Part shown: positions 1 through 11,036 of the stretch, in pieces | Layout: each line of letters opens with the position of its first letter | Position numbering within the stretch: the stretch's first letter is position 1 | DNA from: Dipteronia dyeriana | Taxonomy: Eukaryota; Streptophyta; Magnoliopsida; Sapindales; Sapindaceae | Direction of reading: 5' to 3' | NCBI GenBank assembly: GCA_032871835.1 | Contig: CM065299.1 | Coordinates: forward strand, 42,668,706 to 42,732,705 | DNA: 64,000 nt | Program-made: the position numbers and the translations under genes | The notes under the pieces: model-generated | Told to the model about the DNA's origin: nothing | What the model saw: only the letters and a program-made list of their open reading frames with translations | Databases searched by the model: none

Positions 1-195
1 TAAATATATTATTTTTATTTTATTATTATTTAATTAAATGGAAATTAATTAATTTGTTGATTAAATAATTATTTAATTAAAAGTCAAAATCTTTTCCTAA
101 TATGAGATGGTCTCCTAAAACTATACTATTGTTGGTAGTATAGTTAATGTTAAAGAATATATTTGATAAGTAGATAAATAAATGAATTATTTTTC
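1..195. other. AT-rich stretch of unknown origin
   Basis: This stretch is very AT-rich, with several TTAATTAA-like blocks and no credible reading frame. By position it should be the 5' part of the A1 5' LTR, but I could not align it with the matching part of the A1 3' LTR (about 9770-9952), whereas everything from 196 onward aligns well. It may be the end of another insertion or a diverged or recombinant LTR half. Confidence 0.5.
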
Positions 196-1181
196 TAATC
201 AAATTAGGAAGTCTTTAATATGGTTACAAATACACTTTTGAGTTGGATTAGGAGTCTTGGTGTTAGGATAGAATTCCTTTTTGAAAAGGATTCTTAACCA
301 CAAAGTAAATCTACCTAAGGAAAGGATTATTAACTACCAAGTAATCCTTCTTAGGAAAAGATTTTTGATCCAAATCTATATCATATAAAATTTGGCCAGC
401 CTATATATATATACAAAAGGATAGAATTTCTTTAAGATAAGGATTCTTAACTACCAAATAAATCTACCTAAGGAAATGATTCTTACCAACCAAGTAAATC
501 CTTCTTAGGAAAGAATTTATGATCTTATATATATATATATGTGTGTGTGTGATTTTCGGCCAGCCCTATGAATTTTATGATGAAAATCTTGGCCATGCCT
601 AGGTAATTTTCAAGAGAGAATTTGGCATAGCAAGAGAGAATTTTGAGGGAGAAAAATTAGTTTTTGCTCTAGACAAAATTCGATTAACTCATAGATAAAG
701 GGCGTGTGAATTCGTCTTAGAAGAGAAAAAAGGGGAACATTTTGTTTTCAATAGTATACTAGTATCCTTTACATCAAAAGGGTTTTGTGTACAATATTGA
801 ATCAAGGTTCACGCGAATTTCAATCAAATTTATTGATAATTCACTAGTGGCCGGACGTTCTTGGATTTTTCTTTTGGAGGATATTTGTAACTAACAAAGA
901 AAAGATTTTTACTTTGTTTCCAACATCAAGAATACAATTTAAAGAAAGGGAGCCCACACTCGAAGGTGATTCACGTTCGTGATTGGATTGGAAGATCTTG
1001 CGGAATCAATTCGGCACTTGTTCAATCGTCAAGCAAAAAAGGTACGATACTTTTATATACATCAATTAATCTAGGGTTAAGGTTCTTGTTGCATAAAAGG
1101 GAAAACTTTTATTTATACGCAAACCCTAATTTTCATTTTTCTCACGCTTCCGCTGTGTTTCTAAACCGGTTTTTCCGTACA
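196..1181 (+). repeat. A1 5' LTR (recognisable part)
   Basis: Positions 196-1181 align with 9953-10948, the 3' LTR, with small indels and scattered substitutions, and end in TACA just before the primer site. The U3 part holds degenerate repeats built on GGATTCTTAAC...CCAAGTAAATC (about 276-370 and 425-520) and TATA-type runs at about 403-413 and 529-542, the latter followed by a TG microsatellite. These AT runs are plausible promoter elements; the exact start of transcription cannot be read. Confidence 0.85.
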
Positions 1182-1199
1182 ATTGGTATCAATGCGTGG
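1182..1199 (+). promoter_or_regulatory. A1 primer-binding site
   Basis: The sequence ATTGGTATCAATGCGTGG follows the LTR end directly. TTGGTATCA is the usual start of plant copia primer sites that pair with the 3' end of initiator Met tRNA; the continuation ATGCG differs from the common GAGC. Confidence 0.8.
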
Positions 1200-2527
1200 T
1201 TGTACCCTTGATTAATTGATGTATGTGTTCGTGAATCTTTTTCTTTTATTGTATATATGCATGTTTTAGAAAGAGATGACACTCTAGGTATTCACATATA
1301 TATTTACATTGGAATGTATGGATATATGTATGTTTTATATGTGGTTTGTTATTGCTCAATTTTAGTCCTAGAATTTCAATGTAATTTTGTTTTGGGATTG
1401 TAACAAGAAGGATGGTCTATTATCACCATAATTTTGTTCTTGGTAGTGGCTAAGTTTTTTTAATTTTGTTGTTGTAATAAAAAAAAACGGCAGTATTTTG
1501 TTATGTAAATTCTTCTGTAATACATTCAAGTTTCGAATACTCGAAGGTTTGAAGAATTAGGAGTAACTGGAACAAGTTTGGGACTGTGAGAGCCGTAACA
1601 ACGAACGTGTGTGCGAAGAGCATGCAGCTACGTTTGTTGTGGCATGGGCGCGCACGGCAACCCTTGTTGTAGCCATGGGCTGTGCATGGCAGCCCTTTAT
1701 GGGCTTGTGACATACGCACGCCCATAGGTAAGGGCAAGGGGTGCGCACTCCCATGGGAGGTAGCTGAGGGAGTCCGAAAGACGAAGGTCACGTGAAGACT
1801 TGTTCTCCAAGAAAGAGTTCTTGTATTCCAAGATAAATGTAATTTACTTGTTTTTTTAGGATGGACCAAAATTGTAGCTATTTATATTTTTTGTAAATAT
1901 TGCAATGTTTGTCATTGTTTGATAACATGTCATATAGAATAAGAGTGCCACTCATATATCTTTTTTGGTATGAACATGCATTGAATGGTTTAAGTATCTA
2001 AATTGGCATCTAGATAACTTGGTAAATCATTCTTTGGAATTCGATCACATGCCTTAAACAATTGAGTGGGAGAAGGTGTCCTGGAACACCTACGGCCTCC
2101 AAGTTTAGTTAAGCTTTATGTTTCATGAATAACCTCCCAAGAGGTATTCATGAATGGAATTTAACAAGATACTTCCTTACAAGGATAGACTAGACAATTA
2201 GCCCAAACGATATCTACTCCCAAATGAGGGATATTCGTGAGGGATTCTATTGAAGGTCGATAACTTGGTAACACACATAATGTGAATTTATTAATATCCT
2301 CCCAAGAGTTCTTGTTAATAAAATCAAAAGGCTAAAATTGAAAACGTTGGTTGTTATGTTAACAATTAGGTGGGATCTAGTCCAACTAGTAAATATTGCG
2401 AACTCCCAAAGTTGGCGTGACATTTATGGGTGTTGGATCACCATTGAATTTTTACAATTGAATTATTTTATTTAATTCAAGATAAATATTAAAAAGTGCT
2501 TAATCATGATTATTTACTTATATATAA
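1200..2527 (+). other. A1 untranslated leader
   Basis: Noncoding leader between the primer site and gag; it resumes at 5814-5835 after G1. It is shared with A2 (62470-63494 and 54647-54863 on the other strand), which confirms it as internal element sequence. A GC-rich block at about 1620-1765 has repeated CCCATGG/GCATGGC arms able to form hairpins, in contrast to the AT-rich surroundings; A2 keeps an equivalent block at about 63000-63135. Open frames across this block on either strand are not conserved between the copies and are not taken as genes. Confidence 0.75.
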
Positions 2528-3404
2528 TGTTGACGTCGATTTCTGGATTATGTCAGAAAAGCCAACAAGGATTGGATTTCGGCTATTGACTCAAAGAGAG
2601 AGAGATTCAGAGAGAGTAACGAAGACAAGTTTAACGTGGTAAAACTTCGATGACCGGATAAACGTCCACGGGTGTTTGAAGGATCAACCAAGCCAAAATC
2701 CACTATAAGAATATGATGTTTACAAGCTCTCGATCTCCCTTTTTTTCTCTCTGTATTTGCTATGATTGATGTATGTTATATTTCCTATATCTTTTGGAGC
2801 CAGATTATGGGTCTATTTATATGCTTATAGAACCCTAATCTGCTTTGTACAAGTAATACAAGATCTTTGTATTTAATTGTGATTCAGTTACTTGCTTGAG
2901 GTTGATTTGTCTTCTTTCCTGTTTCGGAGTCTCTTATGGAAATCAAGTGGGATTCTAGTAGTGTAGTTCAATTTGGACTTGTTTCCTTATAAGAATGTAG
3001 TCTTCGTAAATAAATCAAGTTATTTCCTTATTGGGGACTCTTCTAACTTAATGTTCCATTTTATTTGGGATTCCTTCCTGATGGATATCTTCACGTATTT
3101 AATGACTTAATCCGTGTGAAATAAGCACCAAGTTCTTACTCGAGTCGTATTTATTCCCGAGTAAGAGTAATACCTGATGGTCCCGAGTAGCGCCGTTTGA
3201 GCCTGAGCGGAAGCGTTGTTTAACCAGTCTCGAGTGTTGTTAACTGATCCCGAGTAGGTTTCATTCTATATATGCTTACTCGGGCTTTTCTTCTCTTTAA
3301 TGATGCCTCGTAGGATATTTCCTGAGTGCCCATTTGGGCGTCCACCTGACTTTTTTCTCTTTCCTGTCAATGATGTGTATGCTTGGTAAAATTCACATAC
3401 GACA
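2528..3404 (-). repeat. G1 3' LTR
   Basis: 877 bp, matching 4932-5808 with few substitutions. Between about 3135 and 3295 the octamer CCCGAGTA and its complement TACTCGGG recur, flanking a TATATATG run at 3270-3277; this looks like a repeated protein-binding motif around a TATA box (inference). Ends in TACGACA before the purine tract. Confidence 0.9.
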
Positions 3405-3417
3405 ATACCCCCCTAAA
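3405..3417 (-). promoter_or_regulatory. G1 polypurine tract
   Basis: On the minus strand it reads TTTTAGGGGGGTAT and abuts the LTR, the position expected for the second-strand primer. It fixes the element's orientation. Confidence 0.8.
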
Positions 3418-4362
3418 ATATTTTTACCGAGTAAATTTCATTTCAGGCAAGAGTATTTTAATCATCTTAATTTTCACTTGTCAGAATAGCCGTCTTGTCA
3501 TAATGGCGCGTCTTAATGGTGACCCTATAATTTCGATTCTCTTTATCATGCGAGATCTTAAATGATGGCGACGTTTTGAAGTTCTGACGGTCGAAGGCTA
3601 CTTCCTGTTTCGACACGCGTCCTCGTCTCTTCGTTTTTCAATATCATTTTTGAGAAATGATTTTTACGTTTCCCCAAACGCCGCCTACGTCATCGAGTTT
3701 CGTCATAAGTTTTGTTTTTTGCTTTGAAATCCTAGGTTTTGTGCCATCTTTTCTTTAAATTCTTTGCTGAGAGACATTGTTGGTTTATTCTCAAAAAATT
3801 TCAGCAAAAATTTCTTTAAACTCAGATTTCTTTATCCAGAAGTTCGCGATTCTCCGTTTGAAGATCTTGCATCAATCTCAATTCAAGGTTAGTTTTAATG
3901 GGGCCATCTTTTTGTTATCGTCTCTTTAAAATTGCTTTTGATGCATTAGAACGTGGGGATTTCCAGTTAGTATCTTGCATTAAATGATTACTAGGGAATA
4001 TCCCAATAGTTGAACCTCCATTCTTAGAGGTTGATGTTTCTGGGCTTCACCCTGATGTCACTTTCAGCCCTGTTTCGAGTTCTCCATCTAGTTCTGATTC
4101 TGATATTTCTGATCACAGGGTATCTTTTCGAAGGATGGGTAAACATCAGAGCAGAAGTAAGGTATACAAGCACGGCACGAGTAGGGTTCAGACCAGGGAA
4201 CAGACTGTTAACGAGGGTGATGTTGATGAAGTGTACAGAGCGTGTGACCTGTGCCTCCATCTGTCGCCTATTATTCTCAACTTATCGAGTTAGGCTCTGG
4301 ATCGTGACATCTCTGTCCCCCATCAGACTTCCCCAACGGTTAAACTGTTGGGTTATCATCAG
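3418..4362 (-). other. G1 internal region without recognisable genes
   Basis: Between the purine tract and the gag-like frame I see no motif of protease, RT, RNase H or integrase in any frame. Two overlapping open frames of about 80-120 codons (4024-4260 minus, 4031-4387 plus) face each other in the same DNA and resemble nothing I know; at most one could be real. Confidence 0.6.
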
Positions 4363-4857
4363 TCATTCATCAGACTCTTCACTCTGATGTCTGTCCTCTC
4401 GTGTGAATCCATGATGACGTTTACAATGGTGTTGATCACTGTCTTCTGATGATGACCGACCTCTACACCGGTCGTATTTACGATGTCTGGCACGTACTGT
4501 TTGTTTATGGTCCAGCCTCTGGTGATGCTCCTCTTTAAGTGTTTTCTGTCCAGCCGGGTTGATTGGGGAAGAGTTCCTTCTGGTTTCTAGCATAGTTATT
4601 CCTGGCCCAACCACCATCGAACAGAGCTTTACGGGTGAAGGATTGGGAGTATGTGCTCCAGCAGCCAGTAGATCAATCCCTTCCCTTGTTGTGTCTGTCA
4701 CCAATTGTTGCAAGGCCTCTTGGAAACGCAGCGTAAGATCTCTGCTGGTTGGAGGAACTTCCTGGATCCCCGCCAGGTGCGCAGGCTGGTTTTGTGTTTG
4801 TTGTAGAATCTTGTGACGTATTGCCAACATGGAAATCGCCTGGTGATTTTTGGCCAT
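4363..4857 (-). CDS. Hypothetical gag-like protein of G1
   Basis: An open frame of 164 codons, the longest in G1, reading in the element's direction just after the primer site. The protein is hydrophilic. Its C-terminal half is rich in R, K, H, S, E and D (for example RCRGRSSSEDSD), which resembles nucleic-acid-binding Gag segments, but there is no CCHC zinc knuckle and no aspartic protease motif. A second frame of 85 codons (4673-4930), overlapping it and beginning with a non-ATG codon at the primer site itself, is also open. Which frame was used cannot be decided from one copy. Calling it Gag rests on position and composition only. Confidence 0.35.
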   Translation of the reverse strand: MAKNHQAISMLAIRHKILQQTQNQPAHLAGIQEVPPTSRDLTLRFQEALQQLVTDTTREGIDLLAAGAHTPNPSPVKLCSMVVGPGITMLETRRNSSPINPAGQKTLKEEHHQRLDHKQTVRARHRKYDRCRGRSSSEDSDQHHCKRHHGFTREDRHQSEESDE

Positions 4858-4913
4858 TCCCTGAACTACTTCTGCTTCCTGCCATCGCTTTTAACAAGTT
4901 CGGAGGTTCACCC

Positions 4914-4931
4914 CCTTCTTCTAGCGCCAAT
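4914..4931 (-). promoter_or_regulatory. G1 primer-binding site
   Basis: The minus strand reads ATTGGCGCTAGAAGAAGG next to the 5' LTR. TGGCGC starts are usual in plant Ty3/Gypsy elements; which tRNA pairs with the remainder I cannot say. Confidence 0.65.
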
Positions 4932-5808
4932 TGTTGACGTCGATTTCTAGGTTATGTCAGAAAAGAAAACAATGATTGGATTTCGGCTATTGACTCAAAG
5001 AGAGAGAGATTCAGAGAGAGTAACGAAGACTAATTTTACGTGGTAAAACTACGATGACCGGATAAACGTCCACGGGTGGTTGAAGGATCAACCAAGCCAA
5101 AATCCACTATAAGAATATGATGTTTACAAGCTCTCGATCTCCCTTTTTTTCTCTCTGTATTTGCTATGATTGCTGTATGTTATATTGCCTATATCTTTTG
5201 GAGCCAGATTGTGAGTCTATTTATATGCTTATAGAACCCTAATCTGCTTTGTATAAGTAATACAAGATCTTTGTATTTAATTGTGATTCGGTTACTTGCT
5301 TGAGGTTGATTTGTCTTCTTTCCTGTTTCAAAGTCTCTTATGGAAATCGAGTGGGATTCTAGTAGTGTAGTTCAATTTAGACTTGTTTCCTTATAAGAAT
5401 GTAGTCTTCGTAAAAAAATCAAGTTATTTCCTGATTGGGGACTCTTCTAACTTAATGTTCCATTTTATTTGGGATTTCTTCCTGTTGGATATCTTCACGT
5501 ATTTAATGACTTAATCCGTGTGAAATAAGCACCAAGTTCTTACTTGAGTCGTATTTATTCCTGAGTAAGAGTAATACCTGATGGTCCCGAGTAGCGCCGT
5601 TTGAGCCCGAGTGGAAGCGTTGTTTAACCAGGCCCGAGTGTTGTTAACTGATCCCGAGTAGGTTTCATTCTATATATGCTTAGTCGGGCTTTTCTTCTAT
5701 TTAATGATGCCTCGTAGGATATTTCCTGAGTGCCCATTTGGGTGTCCACTTGGCTATTTTCTCATTCTTGTCAATGACGTGTATGCTTAGTAAAATTCAC
5801 ATACGACA
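4932..5808 (-). repeat. G1 5' LTR
   Basis: 877 bp, same length as the partner LTR, with TG and CA ends and the duplication TATAA just outside. The CGAGTA motif series is conserved at about 5540-5695. Confidence 0.9.
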
Positions 5809-5835
5809 TATAATGTTTGTTATTGTTCAGAAATC

Positions 5836-6603
5836 ATGACCCCATCCCTAATCAACATCCTTAAAGACAATACTTTAACTGGTGATAATTATGTCACATG
5901 GAAAAGGAAAATTGGGCTATTATTGCAATCCGAAAAGCATAAATTCATTTTGTGCACTCCTAAACCACCTACTCTTAGATATACTCAGGACCAAAGAGAT
6001 GAGTATCAACAGTGGGAGTTTTCTGATGAGATGGCTAAATGTTACATTATAGCCACCATCTCTGATGTGTTGCAACAGCAACATGAAGGAATGGAGACTG
6101 CTACCGATATAATGATGTCTCCAGATGAGATGTTTGCTATGAGGTCTAGGACGACTAAGAGAGAGGCAGTGACTGCTTTTATGAATCTTAGGATGAAACC
6201 CGGACAGGCTATGAAAGATCACATGATGAAAGTCATAACACATCTCAACATTGCTGAACTGAATGGTGCTGAGATAGATGGTGAGACCAAAATTGACATG
6301 ATTGTCAACTCACATTCGGATTCCTTTGATCAATTCAAGTTGGACTGCACCTTGAATAATAAGGAATACACATTGCAAGGCCTGATGCAAGATGTTTAAA
6401 GCGCGGAAAAGATCCTTGTGAAAGGCAAGGGTCAAGAGATTCATACAATAGGTAAAGTTGCTACTGTTAAGATCGGTAAGAAGGTCAAGAAACAAAAGAA
6501 GAAAAAACAACTAGGACCTACAAAGAAGGAGACAAAGAAAGTAACCAAGATCAAAGGAAAGTGTTTCCTTTGTGGTGAAAAGGGACATTGGATAAGAAAT
6601 TGC
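5836..6603 (+). pseudogene. A1 gag (copia capsid and zinc knuckle), interrupted
   Basis: Starts at ATG 5836, 22 bases after the G1 duplication. The first 187 codons give a copia-type Gag: an N-terminal LTGDNYVTWKRKI segment, as in the UBN2/retrotran_gag families, and a capsid-like helical region. A TAA at 6397 stops the frame where A2 has a CAA codon, a simple C-to-T change. Reading resumes in frame with a lysine-rich linker and a CCHC knuckle, CFLCGEKGHWIRNC, at 6562-6603, which would bind genomic RNA. Gag forms the virus-like particle in the cytoplasm. Confidence 0.85.
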
Positions 6604-7626
6604 CCAAAGTCTCAAGGAAAGGAAAAAGGTAATATTAATTATCTTGAAACATGTTTTTTGGCGGATTCTATGGATTCTTGGATCATAGACTCCAGAGCCA
6701 CTAATCATGTTTGTTTTTCCTTACAGGGGTTCAAGGAAAGGAGAAAGCTTAAAGAGAATGAATTCAACTTGCGTTTAGGCAATGGAGCGTTGGTGTCTGC
6801 TAGTGCAGTGGGAGATATTAGAATTAGTTTAGATTCTTTAAGGCATTTAGATTTAATAGACGTTTATTATGTACCTCAATTCAAGAGGAATTTAATTTCG
6901 GTTTCTTATTTAAATAAATTTGGTTATTCGGTTACTTTTAATAAAACCTTTATTATTAGTAAGAATGACAAAATTATTTGTAAAGGTACATTGGAAAACG
7001 GTTTATTCTATTTGCATGGAAATATCTCTCACTTGTTAGACACGGAATCAACGGAACCCAACCATAAAAGAGTAAAATTATCAAAAGATGAAACCTACCT
7101 ATGGCATTTGCGCCTAGGTCATATTAACCTTAATAGGATAAAAAGATTGGTATGTGGACCTCTAAGTGACTTAAAGATTGATGATCTACCAACTTGTGAA
7201 TCTTGTTTGGAAGGTAAAATGACCAAAAGGTCGTTTACAACCAAAGGCACAAGAGCCAGTGAATGTTTAGGATTGATACACACTGATGTGTGTGGACCTA
7301 TGAGCATTCAAGCTAGAGGTGGATATGAGTACTTCATCACTTTCATGGATGATCACTCAAGATTTGGCTATGTGTATCTCATGAGACATAAGTCGGATGC
7401 TTTTGATATGTTCAAAGCATTTAAAGCTGAAATGGAAAATCAGCTTGAGAAACGTATAAAAATCTTGAGGCTTGATCGTGGTGGAGAATATCTATCTGGT
7501 GAGTTTCAGCAATATCTTATTGTTAATGGAATAATTTCTCAGTTTTCTGCACTAGGCACACCTCAACAAAATGGGGTGGCAGAAGGAGAAATAGAACTCT
7601 TTTGGATATGGTTAGGTCTATGTTGA
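6604..7626 (+). pseudogene. A1 protease, GAG-pre-integrase and integrase core
   Basis: Open continuation of the frame from the knuckle. The aspartic protease site reads IIDSRATNHV at about 6682; the usual DSGA glycine is replaced by arginine, so the protease is probably dead. A GAG-pre-integrase region follows (YLWHLRLGHIN with the H-H-C-C zinc-binding pattern through CESCLEGK, about 7100-7215). The integrase core has aspartates in HTDVCGP and LRLDRGGEY. A one-base loss near 7585 shifts the frame within the region around the third acidic residue (NGVAE), giving a false end at 7624. The matching region of A2 lies at 32706-33068 and 53368-53883. Confidence 0.85.
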
Positions 7627-8257
7627 GTTATTCAATGCTCCCTAGTTCTTTTTGGGGATATGCTTTACAAACTGCCATGTATATTCTAAATGATGTACCA
7701 TCAAAGTCGGTTCCTAAACCACCGCATGAGTTTTGGACTGGGTAAAAGCCTAATTTACAACACTTAAGGATATTTGGATGTCCTGCGCAAGTGTTAAAAG
7801 GAAAGACAGAGAAGATGGAGTCCCGTTCAGAAAATGCATATTTGTAGGGTATCCAAAAGGAACAAAAGGATATTATTTTTATAGTCCTTCAGATCTTAAA
7901 GTATTTGTTTCGACAAATGCTAAATTTCTAGAAGAGGAATATATGAATAATTTTGTGCCTAAAAGTAGAATTGTCCTAACTGAGCTTTTAGGAGATACAA
8001 TTCAACAAGAGGTTTCGCAACCAAGCCCAATTATAAATTCCGTACCAACACAAGATCAACAATACACCATACCTCGTCGTAGTGGGAGGGTTGTTAAACA
8101 ACCTGAAAGATATATCAGTCTAGGAGAATCTGTAGAGAATCTTCCGGACGACGATGATCCCTATACGTACAACGAAGCAATGGAAGTTGTTGATTGTTGC
8201 CATTGGCAAAAGGCAATGCAATCCGAAATTGAATCTATGTTCAAAAATAAAGTCTAG
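7627..8257 (+). pseudogene. A1 integrase C-terminal part and linker to RT
   Basis: After the frameshift the reading continues through an [19 protein letters not shown] segment (7647-7703), typical of the copia integrase C-terminal side. A TAA at about 7743 interrupts it. The 159-codon open stretch 7778-8257 covers the copia-specific linker with FVGYPKGTKGYYFY and the pre-RT segment ending at KNKV. A TAG at 8256-8258 replaces the tryptophan codon seen at this place in A2. Confidence 0.8.
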
Positions 8258-9004
8258 TCACTTGTAGACTTGCCTAAAAGGATAAAACCCATCGGGTGAA
8301 AGTGGGTATAAAATAGGAAATGAGGAATGGATGGAAAGGTGGAAACCTATAAAGCTAGATTGGTAGCTAAAGGTTATAAACAGAAGGAAGATATCGATTA
8401 TGAATAAACCTTCTCTCCTATGGCCATGCTTAAATCCATTAGGATACTCTTATCCATTGCGGCATCTCTAGACCTAGAGATTTGGCAAATGGTCGTCAAG
8501 ACAGCTTTCCTTAATGGAAGTCTTGACGAAAGCATCTATATGATGCAACTAGAAGGATTCATTGAAAATGGCCAAGAGCAAAAGGTATGCAAGTTGCAAA
8601 GATCCATATATGGATTGAAGCAAGCATCCAGATCCTGGAACATAAGGTTCGATCAAGCCGTTAAAGGTTTTGGATTTATTAAATACCTTGATGAACCTTA
8701 TGTATACAAAAGGATTAAAGGCGACAAGTTGGTTTTCATGGTTCTTTACGTTGATGATATACTACTCATCGGAAGCGATGTAGGTGTAGTGACATCAATA
8801 AAAGAATGGTTAGCAAAACAATTTGATATAAAGGACTTAGGAGAAGCAAGTTATATTCTTGGTATCCAAGTCATAAGGGATAGAAAGAATAGAACGATTG
8901 CAATATCCCAAGCCTCATACATAGACAAAATCTTGTCTAGGTTTTCCATGCAAGATTCCAAGAAAGGTAAATGGAATCAAACTTTCGAAGGAACAAGTTC
9001 CTAA
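8258..9004 (+). pseudogene. A1 reverse transcriptase
   Basis: Copia-type RT (RVT_2). The N-terminal part has in-frame stops at about 8297 and 8404. From 8420 a 194-codon stretch is open, with the conserved VKTAFLNG segment, SIYGLKQASRSWN, and the catalytic YVDD at 8747-8758. The acidic pair of YVDD is intact even though the gene is not. The frame breaks near 8960-9005 by indels relative to A2. Confidence 0.88.
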
Positions 9005-9676
9005 GATTGAACATGAAGAGCAATTCATGAGAAGGATTCCGTAGGCTTTGGCAGTTAAAGTCTCATGTATGCAATGCTCTGCACTAGACCAGATATTTCT
9101 TTTGCTGTGGGCATAGTTAGCAGGTTTCAATCGAAGCCTGGATTGATCACTGGACGGCAGTCAAGCATATTTTCAAGTAGTATACTTTAGAGGGGATTTA
9201 ATTCCAGTTGGGTATACAGATTCTGATTTTCAATCAGATTGTGACTCCAGGAGATCAACATCAGGATCTGTGTTTACTATTGGAAGAGGGGCAGTCATAT
9301 GGAGGAGTATCAAGCAATCTTGTATTGCTGATTCTACCATGGAAGCCGAGTATGTTGCCGCATGCGAGGCTGTCTGGCTCCGCCAATTCTTGATTGACTA
9401 GGAAATGGTTCCTGATGTGAATAAGCAGATCAAAATCTACTGTGACAATAGTGGAGCAGTGGCTAATTCAAGAGAACCAAGAAGTCATAAGAGAGGGAAA
9501 CACATTGAAAGAAAGTATCACCTTCTAAGGGAAATTGTGCATAGGGTGACGTGATGATTACCAAGATCGTGTCCGCAGAAAATCTAGCGGATCCCTTTAC
9601 AAAGGCTCTTCCTCAAAAGATTTTTGATGGGCATCTAGAGAACATGGGGATGAGAGACATGACACATTTGCTATAG
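9005..9676 (+). pseudogene. A1 RNase H
   Basis: Fragments in shifting frames carry the copia RNase H landmarks: GYTDSDFQSD (about 9214), the STMEAEYVA stretch (about 9337-9363) with the catalytic glutamate, and a C-terminal end MRDMTHLL followed by TAG at 9674-9676. At least one internal TAG (about 9400) and several frame changes. RNase H removes the RNA template during cDNA synthesis. Confidence 0.82.
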
Positions 9677-9678
9677 AG

Positions 9679-9690
9679 CAAGTGGGAGAT
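9679..9690 (+). promoter_or_regulatory. A1 polypurine tract
   Basis: CAAGTGGGAGAT directly before the TGTTAGGA start of the 3' LTR, just after the RNase H stop codon; GTGGGAGA is the usual copia purine tract. Confidence 0.85.
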
Positions 9691-10281
9691 TGTTAGGATT
9701 ATGCTCGATAGCAAGAGTGTAATATTGTAATTAACAATCTTTTCATATGAATAAAGTGATTTCTAGTTTAACAAATCTTATAGCATTTATAGTTTAATTA
9801 TTATAATTTTCAAAAGTAAATAATCATAAGGTCAAAAGACTATGAGAAAAGAAGAATTGTTCATACATCTAGATATGTATGAGGTAGACACAATTCTTTA
9901 GTTAGTCTTGAATAAAATTCACAACTTAAGATAGAAGGTTGGGCGCCTTTATCTAATCAAATTAGGAAGTCTTTAATATGGTTACAAATACACTTTTGAG
10001 TTGGATTAGCAGTCTTGGTGTTTGGATAGAATTCATTTTTGAAAAGGATTCTTAACCACCAAGTAAATCTACCTAAGGAAAGGATTCTTAACTACCAAGT
10101 AATCCTTCTTAGGAAAGGATTTGTGATCCTAATCTATATCATATAAAATTCGGCCAGCCCATATATATATACAAAAGGATAGAATTTCTTTAAGATAAGG
10201 ATTCTTAACTACCAAATAAATCCACTAAGGATAGGATTCTTGCCAATCAAGTAAATCCTTTTTAGAAAGGATTTATGATCC

Positions 10282-10317
<36 letters not shown>

Positions 10318-10948
10318 ATTTTCGGCCAGCCCTATGAATTTTATGATGAAAATTTCGGCCATGCCTAGGTAATTTTCAAGAGAGAATTTGGCATAGCAAG
10401 AGAGAATTTTGAGAGAGAAAAAAGAGTTTTTGCTCTAGACAAAATTCGATCAACTCATAGATAAAGGGTGTGTGAATTTGGCTTAGAAGAGAAAAAAGGG
10501 GAACGTTTTTGTTTTTAATAGTATACTAGTATCCTTTACATCAAAAGGGTTTTGTGTACAACATTGAATGAAGGTTCACGCGAGTTTTAATCAAATTGAT
10601 TGATAATTCACTAGTGACCGGACGTTCTTGGATTTTTCTCTTGGAGGATATTTGTAACTAGCAAAGAAAAGATTTTAACTTTGTTTCCATCCTCAAGAAT
10701 ACAATTTAAAGAAAGGGAGCCCACACTCTAAGGTGATTCATGTTCGTGATTGGATTGGAATATCTTGAGGAATCAATTCGGCGCTTGTTCAATCGTCAAG
10801 CAAAAAAGGTACGATACTTTTATATACATCAATTAATCTAGGGTTAAGGTTCTTGTTGCATAAAAGGGAAAAAATTTATTTATACGCAAACCCTAATTTT
10901 CGTTTTTCTCACGCTTCCGCTGCGTTTCTAAACCGTTTTTTCCCTACA
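9691..10948 (+). repeat. A1 3' LTR (complete)
   Basis: 1258 bp from TGTTAGGATT to TCCCTACA. Its last 996 bp match 196-1181; its first 262 bp have no match in the window's 5' LTR remnant. It holds the same GGATTCTTAAC repeats and TATA/TG microsatellites (10276-10316). Confidence 0.9.
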
Positions 10949-11036
10949 GAATCATCATGAACCTAAACAACTAAGTCATTACAAGTAAACATCATTTTGA
11001 TATGGAATTCATGCCAACACAAACTAAAACCTAACA
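10949..11036 (-). repeat. B1 3' LTR remnant
   Basis: The 88 bp from GAATCATCAT to CCTAACA match 38767-38855, the equivalent LTR edge of B2. The rest of this LTR lies beyond A1, outside the window. Confidence 0.85.

Larger units (their letters stand above)
2528..5808 (-). mobile_element. G1: small non-autonomous LTR retrotransposon
   Basis: A complete 3281-bp insertion in the A1 leader. Two 877-bp LTRs (2528-3404 and 4932-5808) start TGTTGACGTC and end ATACGACA, and it is flanked by a perfect 5-bp duplication TATAA (2523-2527 and 5809-5813). A purine tract reading AGGGGGGTAT on the minus strand sits inside the left LTR, and a primer-site-like TTGGCGCTAG on the minus strand sits inside the right LTR, so the element points left. 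The TGGCGC start suggests a Ty3/Gypsy-type primer site (inference). The internal 1527 bp has no protease, RT, RNase H or integrase. The LTRs differ by only a few percent by eye, so this is one of the younger insertions here. Confidence 0.9.
1..10948 (+). mobile_element. A1: Ty1/copia-type LTR retrotransposon, 5' end outside window
   Basis: A plus-strand copia element with the order LTR, primer site, leader, gag, protease, integrase, RT, RNase H, purine tract, LTR. The integrase-before-RT order defines Ty1/copia. The 3' LTR is complete (1258 bp); the 5' LTR is recognisable only from 196. The leader is interrupted by element G1. Gag and pol carry many stops and frameshifts, so the copy is inactive. 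After the 3' LTR the sequence continues as the terminal 88 bp of a B-family LTR, so A1 landed in the 3' LTR of B1; GAATC at 10949-10953 would be its target duplication, but the left copy is not in the window. A second copy of the family, A2, lies in pieces at 31099-63494. Confidence 0.9.

Noticed and set aside
1501..1869. 122-codon minus-strand ORF in the A1 leader, with counterparts at 63024-63254
   Set aside because: Frames exist on both strands and in several phases because the block is GC-rich and stop-poor; lengths and sequences do not agree between A1 and A2.
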